NCBI RefSeq assembly: GCF_029433115.1
Contig: NZ_JARNTV010000007.1
Span: forward strand, 46,445-110,444
Source of the DNA: Sphingomonas sp. AOB5
Lineage (GTDB): Bacteria; Pseudomonadota; Alphaproteobacteria; Sphingomonadales; Sphingomonadaceae
Reading direction: 5' to 3'
Length of the DNA: 64,000 bases
The notes below the pieces were generated by a model. It was not told the DNA's origin. It did not search any database and was given only the letters and a program-made list of their open reading frames with translations. Each line of letters opens with the position of its first letter. Within the stretch, counting starts at the first letter, position 1. The position numbers and the translations under genes are program-made. Below are positions 52,092 through 62,464 of the stretch, in pieces.

Positions 52092-53363
52092 ATGCGCACC
52101 GCACCTGCCGCCTCCGCACGCACCTATGCCTCGATCGTTGTCGCAGTGACCTTTCTCGCGCTGCTGGTCGCGGCGGGGATGCGATCCGCGCCCGGCGTGA
52201 TGATCCGGCCGCTCGAGACCAGCATGGGCTGGGACCGGGCGACGATCAGCGCCGCTGCGGCGGTGGGTATCTTCCTCTACGGCATGGTCGGGCCGTTCGC
52301 GGCGGCGCTGATGCTGTCGTTCGGGATCAAGCGGGTGATGCTCGCGGGCCTCGCGCTGATGAGCGTTTCGACCTTCGCCAGCCTCTGGATGAGCGAGCCG
52401 TGGCATTACGTGCTGACATGGGGCGTGATCTCGGGCGTGGGCAGCGGGGCGGTGGCGTCGGTGCTGGGCGCGGCGGTGGTCAATCGCTGGTTCGCGACGC
52501 GGCAAGGGCTGGTGATGGGCATGCTGACTGCGAGCGCGGCGACCGGCGCGCTGGTGTTCCTGCCGCTGCTGGCATGGCTTTCGTCGAGCGGCGCGTGGCA
52601 ACCAGTGGCGCTGGCGGTGAGTATCGCCACCGCGTCGCTGATCCCGCTGGTATTGCTGCTGATGCCCGAGCGGCCCGAGGATGTCGGCCTGCGCCGCTTC
52701 GGCGAGGACGAGAATACGCCGCCCGCGCCGCCGCTGAAGCAGGCCGCGACTTTCGGCCTGGCATTCGGCGCGCTGTTCCGCGCGGCGAAGACGCCGATCT
52801 TCTGGCTGTTGTTCGGCACCTTCTTCGTGTGCGGGCTGACCACTAACGGCTTGGTCGGCACGCATCTGATTGCCTATTGCGGCGATCACGGCATCGCGCC
52901 GGTGGCCGCGGCGGGACTGTTGTCGATGATGGGCTTCTTCGACCTGATCGGCACGACCGCGTCGGGCTGGGCGACCGACCGCTATGATCCGCGGAAGCTG
53001 CTGTTCGTCTATTACGGCTTTCGCGGGCTTTCGCTGATCGCTTTGCCCTATCTCGACTTCGGGCCGATGAGCCTGACGGTCTTCGCGATCTTCTATGGCC
53101 TCGACTGGATCGCGACCGTGCCGCCGACGGTGAAGCTGACCAACGACGCGTTCGGGCCGGACGAGGCGCCGATCGTGTTCGGATGGATCATGGCCGGGCA
53201 TCAGATCGGCGCGGCGACCGCGGCGTTCGGCGCGGGCTGGATCCGTGAAGCATGGGGCAGCTACGGCCCGGCATTCTCGATTGCGGGCGTGTTCGCGATT
53301 CTGGCGGCGGGGGCGATCCTGCTGGTGAAGCGGGAACAGGGTGCGCGGGTGGCGCTGGCCTAA
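52092..53363 (+). CDS. MFS transporter
   Basis: 423 residues with twelve hydrophobic segments. N-terminal half about 15-200 and C-terminal half about 230-415, typical of the major facilitator superfamily; a basic loop after the second helix ([10 protein letters not shown]) and the mid-protein loop [17 protein letters not shown] with charged residues are in the usual places. Located directly after marR, it is probably its target; the likely role is efflux of a small aromatic compound or uptake of a carboxylate. Confidence 0.88.
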   Translation: MRTAPAASARTYASIVVAVTFLALLVAAGMRSAPGVMIRPLETSMGWDRATISAAAAVGIFLYGMVGPFAAALMLSFGIKRVMLAGLALMSVSTFASLWMSEPWHYVLTWGVISGVGSGAVASVLGAAVVNRWFATRQGLVMGMLTASAATGALVFLPLLAWLSSSGAWQPVALAVSIATASLIPLVLLLMPERPEDVGLRRFGEDENTPPAPPLKQAATFGLAFGALFRAAKTPIFWLLFGTFFVCGLTTNGLVGTHLIAYCGDHGIAPVAAAGLLSMMGFFDLIGTTASGWATDRYDPRKLLFVYYGFRGLSLIALPYLDFGPMSLTVFAIFYGLDWIATVPPTVKLTNDAFGPDEAPIVFGWIMAGHQIGAATAAFGAGWIREAWGSYGPAFSIAGVFAILAAGAILLVKREQGARVALA

Positions 53364-54952
53364 GCCGCCTTCAGGCTGGCCATGAAGTTGCGGGTCTCGC
53401 GCATCAGATGCTCGCTCTGGGCAACCAGTTCGCCGGTCGCGGCGCCGAGTTCGCTGGTGACGCGGGCAGCATCGTCGGTCGATTGTTCTGCGCTGGAGAC
53501 GCTGCCCTGCAGATCGGTGGTCAGTTCGGCCGCGGTACCTGCATAGCGCTGGATCGATCGGATCACATCACCCTGACGCGACATAGCCTGTTCCACCGCG
53601 CCGGCGACTTCGTTGATCCGGTCGAAGCTGCCGCGCATGTCGGCGACGATCGAGGCAGTCGAAGTGACCGCCCCGGTGATCTGTTCCAGCTGGCTACGAA
53701 TGCCCTGGGTGGCGAGCGCGGTCTGGGCGGCGAGGCCCTTCACTTCCTGTGCGACGATGGCGAAGCCACGGCCTGCCTCGCCGGCCCGGGCGGCTTCGAT
53801 CGAGGCGTTGAGTGCGAGCAAATTGGTGCGTGCCGCGACTTCGGCGATGGTGTCGGCGATGCTGCCGGCGCTGTCGGCATAGCGGACCAGCGTGGCGAAC
53901 CGTTCGTCGGCGGCGTGGCTGAGTTCGCGCAGATGCGCGGTGGTCGCTTCCTGATCGGCGATGCGCGATTCGACGGCTTCGAGGCTGCGGCCGAGATTGG
54001 CCGATTCCTCGAGCAGGGTCGCGGCGCCGGTATCGGCCTTGCCCGCTCGGGCGGCGACGCTGCGGACCTGGCCATGGGTCGCCTGGGTATTGGCCATCAG
54101 CGCTTCGGCCGAGGTGCGCGTCTGGTTCGCGGCGGCGGCGAGATCGGTGATGGTGCGGACCAGCGATTCCTCGAGCTGGCGGGCGATGCGGTCGACTTCG
54201 CTGCGGCGGACATCGGCGCTTTCGACCTGATGGCGATGGCGCGCCTCGGCGGAGGCCGCTTGCTGGGTCAGTTCCTCGCGCTGGGCGTTGGCGAGCAGTA
54301 GATCGCGTTCGGCGGCCGCCTTGGCCAGCGCGCGGCCCTGTGCGAACTGATCGGTGACGAGCGCGGCCTGGGTCAGCACCGTGCGGGCGAGGAGACCTAC
54401 GAAAATCAGCAGAAACACCATCACGCTCGACGATATCGGCGAGAAGGCAGCGTAGACCCCGCACACGACCACCGCGACGGCGAGGAAGGCAAGGCTGGCC
54501 GGGGGCAGCGCGGCATAGCGCAGCGAGCCGATGGCGATCACCCCGGCAATGACGGTGGTGGTGAAGATCAGTTCGGCATCGGTCGCGCCCAGGCCCGAGA
54601 CGGAGAGGAAGGCGAACCAGCCGAGCGAGACCAGCGCGCCCTCGATCACGGTGGAGCGGATCGCGGCCTTCTGGTCGCCGATCTCCCAGTTGTTCGCGCG
54701 GCCGCGGCGCCAGCGGAACAGCACACCGGTGGCGATGGCAAGGTGCAGCGCCAGCGCGCAGATATGCCAAGAGAGGTAACGATCGTCGCGGAGCACCAGC
54801 AGCAGGGTGACGCTGACGATCAGGGTCGCGGCATAGGTGACCGGATAGCCTTTGAAGACCGCACTGATCTGGGCGCGCGTCAGCTCAGCCGGCAATTCCA
54901 GCCATTTGCCCCACATAGCGTGGCGGAGATCGAGGTGACGCTTCGCGCTCAT
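53360..54952 (-). CDS. Methyl-accepting chemotaxis protein without HAMP
   Basis: About 530 residues. The N-terminal third has several hydrophobic segments (about 30-190) with almost no periplasmic domain. A coiled-coil signalling domain follows; its hairpin tip is [32 protein letters not shown], the conserved receptor-kinase contact motif. No HAMP domain is visible between membrane and signalling parts, and no che genes lie nearby. Such receptors may sense the membrane or cytoplasm. ATG 54952 is preferred; the reading can be extended to 54967. Confidence 0.88.
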   Translation of the reverse strand: MSAKRHLDLRHAMWGKWLELPAELTRAQISAVFKGYPVTYAATLIVSVTLLLVLRDDRYLSWHICALALHLAIATGVLFRWRRGRANNWEIGDQKAAIRSTVIEGALVSLGWFAFLSVSGLGATDAELIFTTTVIAGVIAIGSLRYAALPPASLAFLAVAVVVCGVYAAFSPISSSVMVFLLIFVGLLARTVLTQAALVTDQFAQGRALAKAAAERDLLLANAQREELTQQAASAEARHRHQVESADVRRSEVDRIARQLEESLVRTITDLAAAANQTRTSAEALMANTQATHGQVRSVAARAGKADTGAATLLEESANLGRSLEAVESRIADQEATTAHLRELSHAADERFATLVRYADSAGSIADTIAEVAARTNLLALNASIEAARAGEAGRGFAIVAQEVKGLAAQTALATQGIRSQLEQITGAVTSTASIVADMRGSFDRINEVAGAVEQAMSRQGDVIRSIQRYAGTAAELTTDLQGSVSSAEQSTDDAARVTSELGAATGELVAQSEHLMRETRNFMASLKAA

Positions 54953-55020
54953 AAGACCCGCCGACACTAAGGCGACATGGTTACCAGTTGGTTTACCATG
55001 GCCGCGGTATCGTACCGGGG

Positions 55021-55392
55021 TCAGGCCTTCACATAGACGAAGGCGGTGTTTCCCGAGGCGAGGGTAACTTCGACGCGGCGGTAATTGTCGCCCTCATACT
55101 CGTCGACGGCGGGCAGATCGGCCGCGGTGATTTCCAGCGTCTTGCCGGGGATCGCGGCGTCGGGCACGGCGGGGACGAGTGCGAGGTGGGTCTCGGTGCC
55201 GCTGGCGCCGACCACTGCGGGATCGGTGATGGTGATCGTCACGCTCTCGAACCCCAACAACGTGTCGTCGGCCATCGGCACGAGGCGGCCGAACAGCATC
55301 TGCTGGACATTGTCGAGCTGGAGCGTGCCATAGGAGAAGAGGCGGATCGCCGCGTTGCCGTGCTGGCTGGGATCGGGGATAGTCGGGGTCAT
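55021..55392 (-). CDS. AIG2/gamma-glutamylcyclotransferase-like protein
   Basis: 123 residues. [19 protein letters not shown] near the N-terminus carries the YGTL motif of the GGCT/AIG2 fold, and [16 protein letters not shown] carries the acidic residue region. The family forms 5-oxoproline or cleaves gamma-glutamyl-amine bonds; the exact reaction is unknown. ATG 55392 is preceded by GAAGG; longer readings are in the shadow of the next gene. Confidence 0.78.
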   Translation of the reverse strand: MTPTIPDPSQHGNAAIRLFSYGTLQLDNVQQMLFGRLVPMADDTLLGFESVTITITDPAVVGASGTETHLALVPAVPDAAIPGKTLEITAADLPAVDEYEGDNYRRVEVTLASGNTAFVYVKA

Positions 55393-55416
55393 CGGCACCT
55401 TCTTCTGGAGTGTACC

Positions 55417-55770
55417 ATGCCCGTTCTTCCGTTGCTTGTCGCGTCGCTGTTCGTCACGCGCGCGCAGGATATGCCGGGGCCGCTGGAATGCACGGTGGCG
55501 GGGGACGTGGCGTACAAGCGGATGCGCGAGTTGCCCGAGGGCGTGCGCTTCTTCCTCGACAAGATGGCGGACGCGGACGAGCCATGGAAAGCGAGCGACA
55601 CGATCGTCAGCGTGGTCGGCTTCACCGTGCCGCGGCGGCAGTTCGTGGCGGCGTGCAAGCGTGGCGACATGATCCGGATGCAGTATCGCGTGGGCGGGGA
55701 CGAGGGGGAGCGGATCGACGTCCGGCTGTTCGTCCTGTCCAACGGCAAATGGGCGTCGGTGGTGCGTTAA
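55417..55770 (+). CDS. Small exported protein of unknown function
   Basis: 117 residues. A short signal peptide ([18 protein letters not shown]) and a mature domain with one or two cysteines (ECTV; AACKRG). No family recognised. GGAG seven bases upstream supports ATG 55417. The 3' end overlaps the stop of engB by four bases in the opposite direction. Confidence 0.55.
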   Translation: MPVLPLLVASLFVTRAQDMPGPLECTVAGDVAYKRMRELPEGVRFFLDKMADADEPWKASDTIVSVVGFTVPRRQFVAACKRGDMIRMQYRVGGDEGERIDVRLFVLSNGKWASVVR

Positions 55771-56408
55771 CCGATCGCTTCGAGTACCGCGGCGCGCAGG
55801 TCGGGGATGCCCATGCCCTTTTCGCTCGACGTGGCGATCAGGTCCGGGTGCGCGGCGGGGCGCTTGCGGGCTTCCTCTTCGGTGCGGGCGCGGACTTCGG
55901 CGAGTTCGGTCGCCTTGATCTTGTCGGTCTTGGTCAGGACGATGCGATAGCTGACCGCCGCATTGTCGAGCATCTCCAAGATCTCGCGATCGACGTCCTT
56001 GATGCCGTGGCGGCTGTCGATCAGCACCAAAGTGCGCTTCAGCACATCGCGGCCGCGCAGATAGTCGTTCACCAGATAGCGCCACTTGCGGACCATGTCC
56101 TTGGGCGCCTTGGCGAAGCCGTAACCGGGCATGTCGACCAGGCGGAAGCGCAGCGGCTCGCCCACGTCGAAGAAGTTCAGCTCCTGCGTGCGCCCCGGCG
56201 TGACCGAGGTGCGCGCAAGGCTGTTGCGGCCGGTCAGCGCGTTGAGCAGCGACGATTTGCCCACGTTCGAACGGCCCGCGAACGCGACCTCGGGGACGTC
56301 CGCGCCGGGGAGATACTCCAGCGCGGGTGCCGATTTGAGGAAGTTCACCGGACCGGCAAAGGTCTTGCGCGCTGACTCGATCAGATCGGGATCGAAGGTG
56401 TCGCTCAC
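55767..56408 (-). CDS. engB: Ribosome biogenesis GTP-binding protein EngB (YsxC)
   Basis: 213 residues from GTG 56408. GTPase motifs: [10 protein letters not shown] (G1), TPGRTQ (G2), DMPGYGFAK (G3) and LTKTDK (G4). It assists 50S subunit assembly. The GTG overlaps the yidC stop (GTGA), so translation is coupled. Confidence 0.95.
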   Translation of the reverse strand: MSDTFDPDLIESARKTFAGPVNFLKSAPALEYLPGADVPEVAFAGRSNVGKSSLLNALTGRNSLARTSVTPGRTQELNFFDVGEPLRFRLVDMPGYGFAKAPKDMVRKWRYLVNDYLRGRDVLKRTLVLIDSRHGIKDVDREILEMLDNAAVSYRIVLTKTDKIKATELAEVRARTEEEARKRPAAHPDLIATSSEKGMGIPDLRAAVLEAIG

Positions 56409-58177
56409 TTTGCCGCCGTAGCCGCCTGCTGCGAAAGCACCGGGTGCTTCTTGTACAGCCACCACTGTTGGGCGATCGTCACGACGTTCGAGGTGATCCA
56501 GTAGACCTGCAGGCCAACCGCGAACGGGGCCATCAGGAACATCAGCATCCAAGGCATGATCGCGAAGATCTGCTTCTGCATCTCGTCCATCGGCGCCGGG
56601 TTCAGCTTGATCTGATAGTACATCGACACGCCCAGCAGGACGGGGATGACGCCGATCGCGAGGAACGAAGGCGGGGTGAACGGCAGATAGCCGAACAGGT
56701 TGAGGATCATCGCCGGATCGGGCGCGGACAGATCCTTGATCCACAGCACGAACGGCTGGTGACGCATTTCGATCGTGAGCAGCAGCACCTTGTACAGCGC
56801 GAACATGATCGGGATCTGAAGCAGGAGCGGCAGGCAGCCCGCGAGCGGGTTTACCTTCTCCTCCTTGTACAGCTTCATGATCTCCTGCTGCTGCTTCGGC
56901 TTGTCGTCCTTGTAGCGTTCCTGCAGCGCCTTCATCTTGGGCTGGATCGCGCGCATGTTGGCCATCGAGGCGAACTGCTTCTGCGCGATCGGGAACAGCA
57001 GGCCGCGGATCGTGAAGGTCAGCAGGATGATCGCGACGCCGAAATTGCCGACGAGGCGGAACAGCCAGTCGAGATAATAGAACATCGGCTTTTCGATGAT
57101 GCCGAACCAGCCCCAGTCGATCGCATAGCCGAGCTTCTGGATGCCGAGGTTGGTCTCATAGGCGCCAAGCAGGTCGACGTCCTTGGCCCCTGCGAAGAAG
57201 TGGCTGGTATAGACCTGCGCCTTGTTCGGCTGAAGCATATAGCCGCCGACATTGCCCGGCTTACTGGGATCGGCGCCGGGCGTCGCGGTCGCGGCGTTGG
57301 ACACGACATAATCGGCCTGGAAGCTCTTCGACGGGCTCTGGCGCTGCGAGATCTGGACATTGGCGTTCTTGCCCGGGATCACCGCGGTCAGCCAGTAGTG
57401 ATCGGTGAAGCCGGCCCAGCCGCCGCGCGTGTCGAACGACTGCGGCGCAGTCTCGATCTCGCTGTAATCCATATAGTCGGCGACGTCGTTATAGACCGCC
57501 ATCGGGCCGACATTGGCCGCCCACTGATCGAGGTCGGTCGACTTCTCGGCGCGGGTGACCATCGCATAGGGATTGATCGTGACCGGCTTGCCCGAATTAT
57601 TCGCGACCGTCTGACGGATCGTGAACATGTAATCGCGGTCGACCGACAGCTCGATCTTGAAGACCTGGCCGGTGGCATTCGAAGCGGTGAGCGTGACCGG
57701 CGTATCCGGGGTCAGCTTCGGGCCGCTGGCCTTCCACAGCACGTCGCCGCCGGGTGCCTGGATATCGCCGCTGACCCAGGTGAACTGCGCGAAATAGGAA
57801 CCCGCCGCGCCGCTGGGCGACATCAGGCGGATCAGCGGGGAGTCCTTCTTGACCGTCTCGCGATACTTTTTGAGCTGAAGATCGTCGATCCGCGCGCCGC
57901 GCAGATTGACCGAGCCCTGAAGCATCGGCGTGTCGATCAGCACGCGTTCGCCGCGCGTTTCGGCGAGCACGACATTGCGGTCGCGCGTGGCCTTGGGGCT
58001 GTCCGCAGTGGGATCGGCGGCGGGATTGGGAACCGCGACCGACTTGCCGGCCTCGATCTTCGTGGCCGGGGGATTGGCGGCAGGGAACAGATAGCCCGTC
58101 ACCATCGGCCAGCCGATGAGCAGCAGCGCGGCGAGCACCACGAAGGTGATCATGTTCCTACGGTCTTCAGTCACCAA
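56405..58177 (-). CDS. yidC: Membrane protein insertase YidC
   Basis: 590 residues. An N-terminal transmembrane helix ([18 protein letters not shown]), a large periplasmic beta-sandwich domain (about 80-360), and the conserved five-helix insertase core (from about 370: [31 protein letters not shown] ... [19 protein letters not shown]). It inserts inner-membrane proteins alone or with SecYEG. Part of the conserved rpmH-rnpA-yidD-yidC-engB cluster. Confidence 0.97.
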   Translation of the reverse strand: MVTEDRRNMITFVVLAALLLIGWPMVTGYLFPAANPPATKIEAGKSVAVPNPAADPTADSPKATRDRNVVLAETRGERVLIDTPMLQGSVNLRGARIDDLQLKKYRETVKKDSPLIRLMSPSGAAGSYFAQFTWVSGDIQAPGGDVLWKASGPKLTPDTPVTLTASNATGQVFKIELSVDRDYMFTIRQTVANNSGKPVTINPYAMVTRAEKSTDLDQWAANVGPMAVYNDVADYMDYSEIETAPQSFDTRGGWAGFTDHYWLTAVIPGKNANVQISQRQSPSKSFQADYVVSNAATATPGADPSKPGNVGGYMLQPNKAQVYTSHFFAGAKDVDLLGAYETNLGIQKLGYAIDWGWFGIIEKPMFYYLDWLFRLVGNFGVAIILLTFTIRGLLFPIAQKQFASMANMRAIQPKMKALQERYKDDKPKQQQEIMKLYKEEKVNPLAGCLPLLLQIPIMFALYKVLLLTIEMRHQPFVLWIKDLSAPDPAMILNLFGYLPFTPPSFLAIGVIPVLLGVSMYYQIKLNPAPMDEMQKQIFAIMPWMLMFLMAPFAVGLQVYWITSNVVTIAQQWWLYKKHPVLSQQAATAAK

Positions 58178-58201
58178 GTCTTCCCCGGAAAGTCAGATGC
58201 G

Positions 58202-58414
58202 TCACGGTACGGGATCGTAGCCATGACCGCCCCATGGATGGCAGCGGGCGATTCGCCGGACGGCCAGCCAGCCGCCCTTCAGCGCGCCATAGCGGCGAAG
58301 CGCCTCGATTGCATAGGCCGAACAGCTTGGCGCGTAGCGGCAGCTGGGCGGCAGGATCAGCGAGGGGCCGAGCTGCCAGCCCCGCGCGATCAGGATGAGG
58401 AGCTTCGCGATCAC
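58202..58414 (-). CDS. yidD: Membrane protein insertion efficiency factor YidD
   Basis: 70 residues. [20 protein letters not shown] is the three-cysteine signature of YidD, and [14 protein letters not shown] its conserved end. It lies between rnpA and yidC as usual and overlaps rnpA by four bases. Confidence 0.96.
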   Translation of the reverse strand: MIAKLLILIARGWQLGPSLILPPSCRYAPSCSAYAIEALRRYGALKGGWLAVRRIARCHPWGGHGYDPVP

Positions 58415-58890
58415 CGCTGCACCTTCGCCAGCGCCTTGGCCAGTTCGGCCTTCAGCGTCGCATGGTTGCGCTCGATACCGCCATTGCGCCCGATCAGTAC
58501 ATGATCCGCGCCGGGCACGCCTGCCTCAGGCAACACTTCGCGGGCAAGCGCGCGGAAACGCCGCTTCATCCGGTTGCGGATGACGGCGTTGCCGACCTTT
58601 TTCGATACGGTGATGCCGATCCGCATATCGGCCGATTCGTCCGCGCGATCACGAACGAGCAGCACGAAGCCGGGCATCGGCGCGCGACGCCCGGCGTTGG
58701 CCGCCAGATAGTCTTTTCGCAGCTTGAGGCCGGTAAGGCCGACGGCGACTACGCCGACAGCTTGGCGCGACCGCGGGCGCGACGCGCGCGGATCACCTTG
58801 CGGCCGCCCGGCGTCGCCATCCGCGAACGGAAGCCGTGCCGGCGCGCACGCACCAGATTGCTCGGCTGAAAGGTCCGCTTCATGGCTCAT
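58411..58890 (-). CDS. rnpA: Ribonuclease P protein component, long form overlapping rpmH
   Basis: 159 residues if it starts at ATG 58890. The family core begins near residue 54 ([17 protein letters not shown]) and includes the RNA-binding [14 protein letters not shown] region; the C-terminus is [14 protein letters not shown]. Normal RnpA proteins are about 110-130 residues. There is no ATG, GTG or TTG in frame between the core and 58890; the only one, 58890, lies seven bases before the rpmH ATG, so all of rpmH is read out of frame inside rnpA. A TGA is upstream in frame. The first 46 residues therefore come from the rpmH region. A non-standard start (for example CTG) further down is the alternative. 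Confidence 0.85.
   Translation of the reverse strand: MSHEADLSAEQSGACAPARLPFADGDAGRPQGDPRASRPRSRQAVGVVAVGLTGLKLRKDYLAANAGRRAPMPGFVLLVRDRADESADMRIGITVSKKVGNAVIRNRMKRRFRALAREVLPEAGVPGADHVLIGRNGGIERNHATLKAELAKALAKVQR
58749..58883 (-). CDS. rpmH: Ribosomal protein L34
   Basis: 44 residues, basic: [18 protein letters not shown], then [12 protein letters not shown] and [13 protein letters not shown], which is the L34 family almost end to end. Too short to be seen as a long ORF. CGAGG lies seven bases before its ATG and immediately before the rnpA ATG. It is nested in the rnpA reading frame, one frame off. Confidence 0.96.
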   Translation of the reverse strand: MKRTFQPSNLVRARRHGFRSRMATPGGRKVIRARRARGRAKLSA

Positions 58891-58969
58891 CCTCGAGATT
58901 CAAAACGTAAAAGGGCCACCACAAGGGCGGCCGCGTGTCGGGCGCACATATACAGCGAGTCGGGGCAAG

Positions 58970-59281
58970 TCAACGCGGCGTGGCACCAAAAGCGGCGGTC
59001 GCGGCCGCGCGCTGCTCCTTGTCGCGTGCCTGACGGCGGCGGAAGCTGGGCCGGCGCAGCGCCAGATCGCAATAATGGCCCGCGCGCGGCCAGCGCCGCT
59101 TGCCCCGCGCGAACAGCTTGCGCGCCCATCCGGCATTCTGGAGCACGAGGACCAGACCCGCACCGAACACCACGATCCCGCCCGGACCGGGTATCGGCCC
59201 CACGATCGGCGTGAGGGCAATCAGAAACAGCCCCAGCACCAGCAGGGCGTTGCGCAGGATCGGATGCCGTTTGCGGGCCAT
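58970..59281 (-). CDS. Small membrane protein of the PGPGW type
   Basis: 103 residues with two hydrophobic segments around TPIVGPIPGPGGIVVFGAGLVLVLQ. The glycine/proline turn PIPGPGG is that of the PGPGW family of putative transmembrane proteins, with G in place of W. The tail is basic (GKRRWPRAGHY). Start at 59281. Function unknown. It lies upstream of rpmH on the same strand. Confidence 0.75.
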   Translation of the reverse strand: MARKRHPILRNALLVLGLFLIALTPIVGPIPGPGGIVVFGAGLVLVLQNAGWARKLFARGKRRWPRAGHYCDLALRRPSFRRRQARDKEQRAAATAAFGATPR

Positions 59282-59354
59282 GACGCCGATGTGGTGGCCG
59301 TGTATTGTGTCGGCAAGACAGTTCGGCGCGGCCAGCCTTCCGTTCGTCGCAGGC

Positions 59355-59786
59355 TCAGCCGCCCAGCCAGCGCTCTCCGCGTACGGTAGGCGCACACTGG
59401 TTCCAGCGGATACGCGTGCGCCATTTTCCTGCCTCGGCAGGTTTTCCGACGCGAATCGCTTCATTGCGCATCCGGCGTAACGCCTGGCACTCTCCGCGCT
59501 CGGCAGCGAGCAGCCACCAGTTCCTCGGGTTGGTATTCGCAGGCCGGTCTTCGCGCTCGTCTTCGAATTGCGCGAGCTTCAACGCCGCTTCGGCGTCTCC
59601 GCGATTGGCGCGTGCGATCAGCGAACGATATTCGGAAAGCTTCATCCGCCATTCGATGCAGATCGACATGCCCGCGATCAGGCCGGTCCCGCAGCGGGCC
59701 TCAGTCGTCGCATGTGCGGGCGACGCACTCGCGGCCAGAAGAAGCAACGCGGCGCCGCCTGTCCAATGAAGCACGCTTGTGGCCAT
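59355..59786 (-). CDS. Exported protein of unknown function
   Basis: 143 residues. The signal peptide is clear ([21 protein letters not shown]). The mature part is helical and has four cysteines (ARCGTG; SICIEW; RGECQAL; NQCAPT). GGAG seven bases upstream supports ATG 59786. No family recognised. Confidence 0.65.
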   Translation of the reverse strand: MATSVLHWTGGAALLLLAASASPAHATTEARCGTGLIAGMSICIEWRMKLSEYRSLIARANRGDAEAALKLAQFEDEREDRPANTNPRNWWLLAAERGECQALRRMRNEAIRVGKPAEAGKWRTRIRWNQCAPTVRGERWLGG

Positions 59787-59916
59787 CACGCCTCTCCTTC
59801 GAAGCCGAAACCGGGCGATTGTGATCGTCGCGGTGCGGCAAGGTCAAGCCAGATGCGTTGACGCGGGAATCGCCCGGATGCACGATCCGGCGGCAACACA
59901 CAGGGGAGCGTCGCTC

Positions 59917-60480
59917 ATGATCAACGAATTCAAGGCCTTCATCGCGCGCGGCAACGTGCTCGATCTCGCAGTGGCGGTCATCATCGGCGCGGCGTTCGGC
60001 AAGATCGTGACCTCGCTGACCGACGACATCATCATGCCGATGGTCGGCAAGCTGCTCGGTGGCCTAGACTTCTCCAGCTATTTTCTCGTGCTCGGCACCG
60101 TGCCGGCGGAACTGGCCGGATCGAGCGACTATGCCGCGCTGAAGAAGGCGGGCGTGCCGCTGCTGGGATATGGATCGTTCATCACCGTCGCGGTGAACTT
60201 CCTGATCGTCGCTTTCATCATCTTCCTGCTGGTGCGCGCGGTGAACCGGCTGATGCCGAAGCCCGACGAAGCGCCTGCGATCCCGGCGGCGGAACCGGCG
60301 GACATCACCCTGCTGCGCGAGATCCGTGACGAGCTGAAAAAGGCGAAGGCTCCGGCTGCCCCCGCCAAGGCGGCAGCGGCTCCGGTCGCGGCGAAGGCTG
60401 CTCCGGCGCCGGTGAAGGCGCCTGCAAAAGCCCCCGCCAAGGCTCCGGCCAAGCCGCGCGCGACCAAGCCCAAGGCGTAA
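59917..60480 (+). CDS. mscL: Large-conductance mechanosensitive channel MscL
   Basis: 187 residues. The N-terminal [34 protein letters not shown] is the conserved first transmembrane helix and pore region, with the second helix [27 protein letters not shown] is the C-terminal helix bundle. The protein continues for about 45 residues as a Lys/Pro/Ala repeat ([13 protein letters not shown]) not found in most MscL (about 135-150 residues). It releases solutes under osmotic downshift. GGGGAG upstream supports ATG 59917. Confidence 0.95.
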   Translation: MINEFKAFIARGNVLDLAVAVIIGAAFGKIVTSLTDDIIMPMVGKLLGGLDFSSYFLVLGTVPAELAGSSDYAALKKAGVPLLGYGSFITVAVNFLIVAFIIFLLVRAVNRLMPKPDEAPAIPAAEPADITLLREIRDELKKAKAPAAPAKAAAAPVAAKAAPAPVKAPAKAPAKAPAKPRATKPKA

Positions 60481-60530
60481 CTAGTCCATTCCGGACTGAT
60501 TGCGTTCCGGAACGGATAAAAGCCGGTAAG

Positions 60531-60548
60531 CTCCCCGCATCGGGGGAG
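60531..60548 (+). promoter_or_regulatory. Hairpin sequestering the comM ribosome-binding site
   Basis: CTCCCCG (60531-60537) pairs with CGGGGGAG (60541-60548); the right arm contains the comM Shine-Dalgarno GGGGGAG, six bases before ATG 60555. It may lower translation or simply be chance in GC-rich DNA. Confidence 0.4.
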
Positions 60549-60554
60549 TTCCAC

Positions 60555-62063
60555 ATGGTCGCGAGCGTATCGACGGTCGCCTATCTCGGGCTGGAGGCGC
60601 GCGCGGTCGAGGTGCAGGTGCAGCTCATCCCCGGGCTGCCCGCCTTCAACGTCGTTGGGCTTGCCGACAAGGCGGTGGCGGAAAGCCGCGAGCGGGTGCG
60701 CGGGGCGATCGCGGCGATGGGGCTGGCGCTTCCGCCGAAACGCATCGTCGTCAACCTGTCGCCCGCCGACCTGCCCAAGGAAGGATCGCATTTCGACCTG
60801 CCGATCGCCTGCGCGCTGCTGGCGGCGATGGGCGTGGCGGATGTCGAGACGCTGGCCGGCTATGTCGTGGTCGGCGAGCTGGGACTGGACGGGCGGATCG
60901 CGCCTTCCGCCGGCGTGCTGCTGGCGGCGCTCCATGCTTCGGAGACCGGCAAGGGGCTGGTGTGCCCCGCGGCACAGGGATCGGAGGCGGCGTGGGCCGG
61001 ATCGGTCGAGGTGATCGCGGCGAGCGACCTGATCGGGCTGCTCAACCATTTCAAGGGCAACCAGCTGATCGCTGCACCCCCGCCGGGTGAAGCGGAGGAG
61101 GCTGGGTTCGGCCCCGATCTCGCGCAGGTGAAGGGGCAGGAAAGCGCGCGTCGTGCGCTGGAGATCGCGGCGGCCGGTGGGCACAATCTGTTGATGAGCG
61201 GACCGCCGGGCGCGGGCAAGTCGCTGCTTGCATCGTGCCTGCCGGGGATATTGCCGCCGCTGGATGCGGCTGAGGCGCTGGAAGTGTCGATGGTCGGATC
61301 GGTGGCGGGCACGCTGAATGGCGGGCGGCTGACACGGACCCGGCCGTTCCGCAGCCCCCATCATTCGGCTTCGATGGCGGCTTTGGTCGGCGGCGGGCTG
61401 AAGGTGAAGCCGGGCGAGGTCAGCCTCGCGCATCTGGGCGTGCTGTTCCTCGACGAGCTGCCAGAGTTCCAGCGCGCCGTGCTGGATTCGCTGCGCCAGC
61501 CGCTGGAGACGGGTACGGTCAGCGTGGCGCGGGCGAATGCGCATGTGACCTTCCCCGCGCGGGTGCAGCTGGTGGCGGCGATGAACCCCTGCCGGTGCGG
61601 CCATCTGGGGGACCCTGCATTGGCCTGCGCGCGGGCGCCGAAATGCGCGGCGGACTATCAGGCGAAGGTCTCCGGCCCGCTGCTCGACCGGATCGATCTG
61701 CATGTCGAGGTGCAGCCGGTGATGGCCGCCGATCTGGTGATGCCGGGCAATGCCGAGAGTTCGGCTGAAGTCGCGGCGCGGGTGACGGCGGCGCGGTCGG
61801 TGCAATCGGCGCGCTATGCCGGGGTGCCCGCGCGGACCAATGCAGAAGCGGAAGGCGAATTGCTGACGCAAGTGGCGACACCGGACGAAGCGGGCCGCAA
61901 GCTGCTGGCGCAGGCGGCCGAAGCGATGCGGCTATCGGCGCGGGGCTATACCCGCGTGCTGCGCGTGGCGCGGACGGTGGCGGACCTGGCGGGAAGCGAG
62001 GGGGTGGGGCGTATTCATGTCGCGGAGGCGTTGAGTTATCGTCGCCGCTCCCCAACGAACTAA
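60555..62063 (+). CDS. comM: YifB/ComM-family Mg-chelatase-like AAA+ ATPase
   Basis: 502 residues. An N-terminal Lon-protease-like (ChlI) domain, then a AAA+ core: Walker A GPPGAGKSLL (about 215-224), Walker B LFLDELPEF (about 298-306) and the C-terminal C4-type region MNPCRCGHLGD...CARAPKC. ComM drives branch migration during natural transformation. The start follows GGGGGAG. Confidence 0.93.
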   Translation: MVASVSTVAYLGLEARAVEVQVQLIPGLPAFNVVGLADKAVAESRERVRGAIAAMGLALPPKRIVVNLSPADLPKEGSHFDLPIACALLAAMGVADVETLAGYVVVGELGLDGRIAPSAGVLLAALHASETGKGLVCPAAQGSEAAWAGSVEVIAASDLIGLLNHFKGNQLIAAPPPGEAEEAGFGPDLAQVKGQESARRALEIAAAGGHNLLMSGPPGAGKSLLASCLPGILPPLDAAEALEVSMVGSVAGTLNGGRLTRTRPFRSPHHSASMAALVGGGLKVKPGEVSLAHLGVLFLDELPEFQRAVLDSLRQPLETGTVSVARANAHVTFPARVQLVAAMNPCRCGHLGDPALACARAPKCAADYQAKVSGPLLDRIDLHVEVQPVMAADLVMPGNAESSAEVAARVTAARSVQSARYAGVPARTNAEAEGELLTQVATPDEAGRKLLAQAAEAMRLSARGYTRVLRVARTVADLAGSEGVGRIHVAEALSYRRRSPTN

Positions 62064-62088
62064 CGACCTGCGCGGACAGGATGTATTG

Positions 62089-62403
62089 ATGCACGAAGAC
62101 AGACCGGAATGGGATGAAGGTCGCGGCGCGGCTTTGATCGGCGCAATCATATTGGTCGGGATCACGAGAGAGGGGCCGGATGCAACGACGCAGGAACAGT
62201 TTTTCGGAACCGTCGATAAGGCGGACGCGCGAGGCATAGAGCTATTGCTGGGTGGTTCGCGCGCCGGGGGTCGATATCGGCTGCCGCCCGATCTGCGAGC
62301 CTTGGCGCCGGCTGAACCGGGTTCCTATCGCCTGCGGTCTACTGGCGAGACGTTGGAGAATCCCGATTTCACTGCGACGTGGACGATCGTTGCGCGCAAC
62401 TAG
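62089..62403 (+). CDS. Small protein of unknown function
   Basis: 104 residues from ATG 62089. One short hydrophobic stretch (AALIGAIILVGIT) and a beta-rich remainder ending LENPDFTATWTIVARN. No family recognised. Convergent with the injection-system tape-measure fragment; no terminator is evident in the 60-base gap. Confidence 0.6.
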   Translation: MHEDRPEWDEGRGAALIGAIILVGITREGPDATTQEQFFGTVDKADARGIELLLGGSRAGGRYRLPPDLRALAPAEPGSYRLRSTGETLENPDFTATWTIVARN

Positions 62404-62464
62404 CGATTTCAAAACATGGGTTTCCGCAATCGGATAGCCTCACACGCCGTGGTGCGGAGTTAGC

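Noticed and set aside
56444..58504. A 686-codon open frame opposite yidC
   Set aside because: Antisense shadow of yidC in GC-rich DNA; repetitive Arg/Asp/His composition and no domain.
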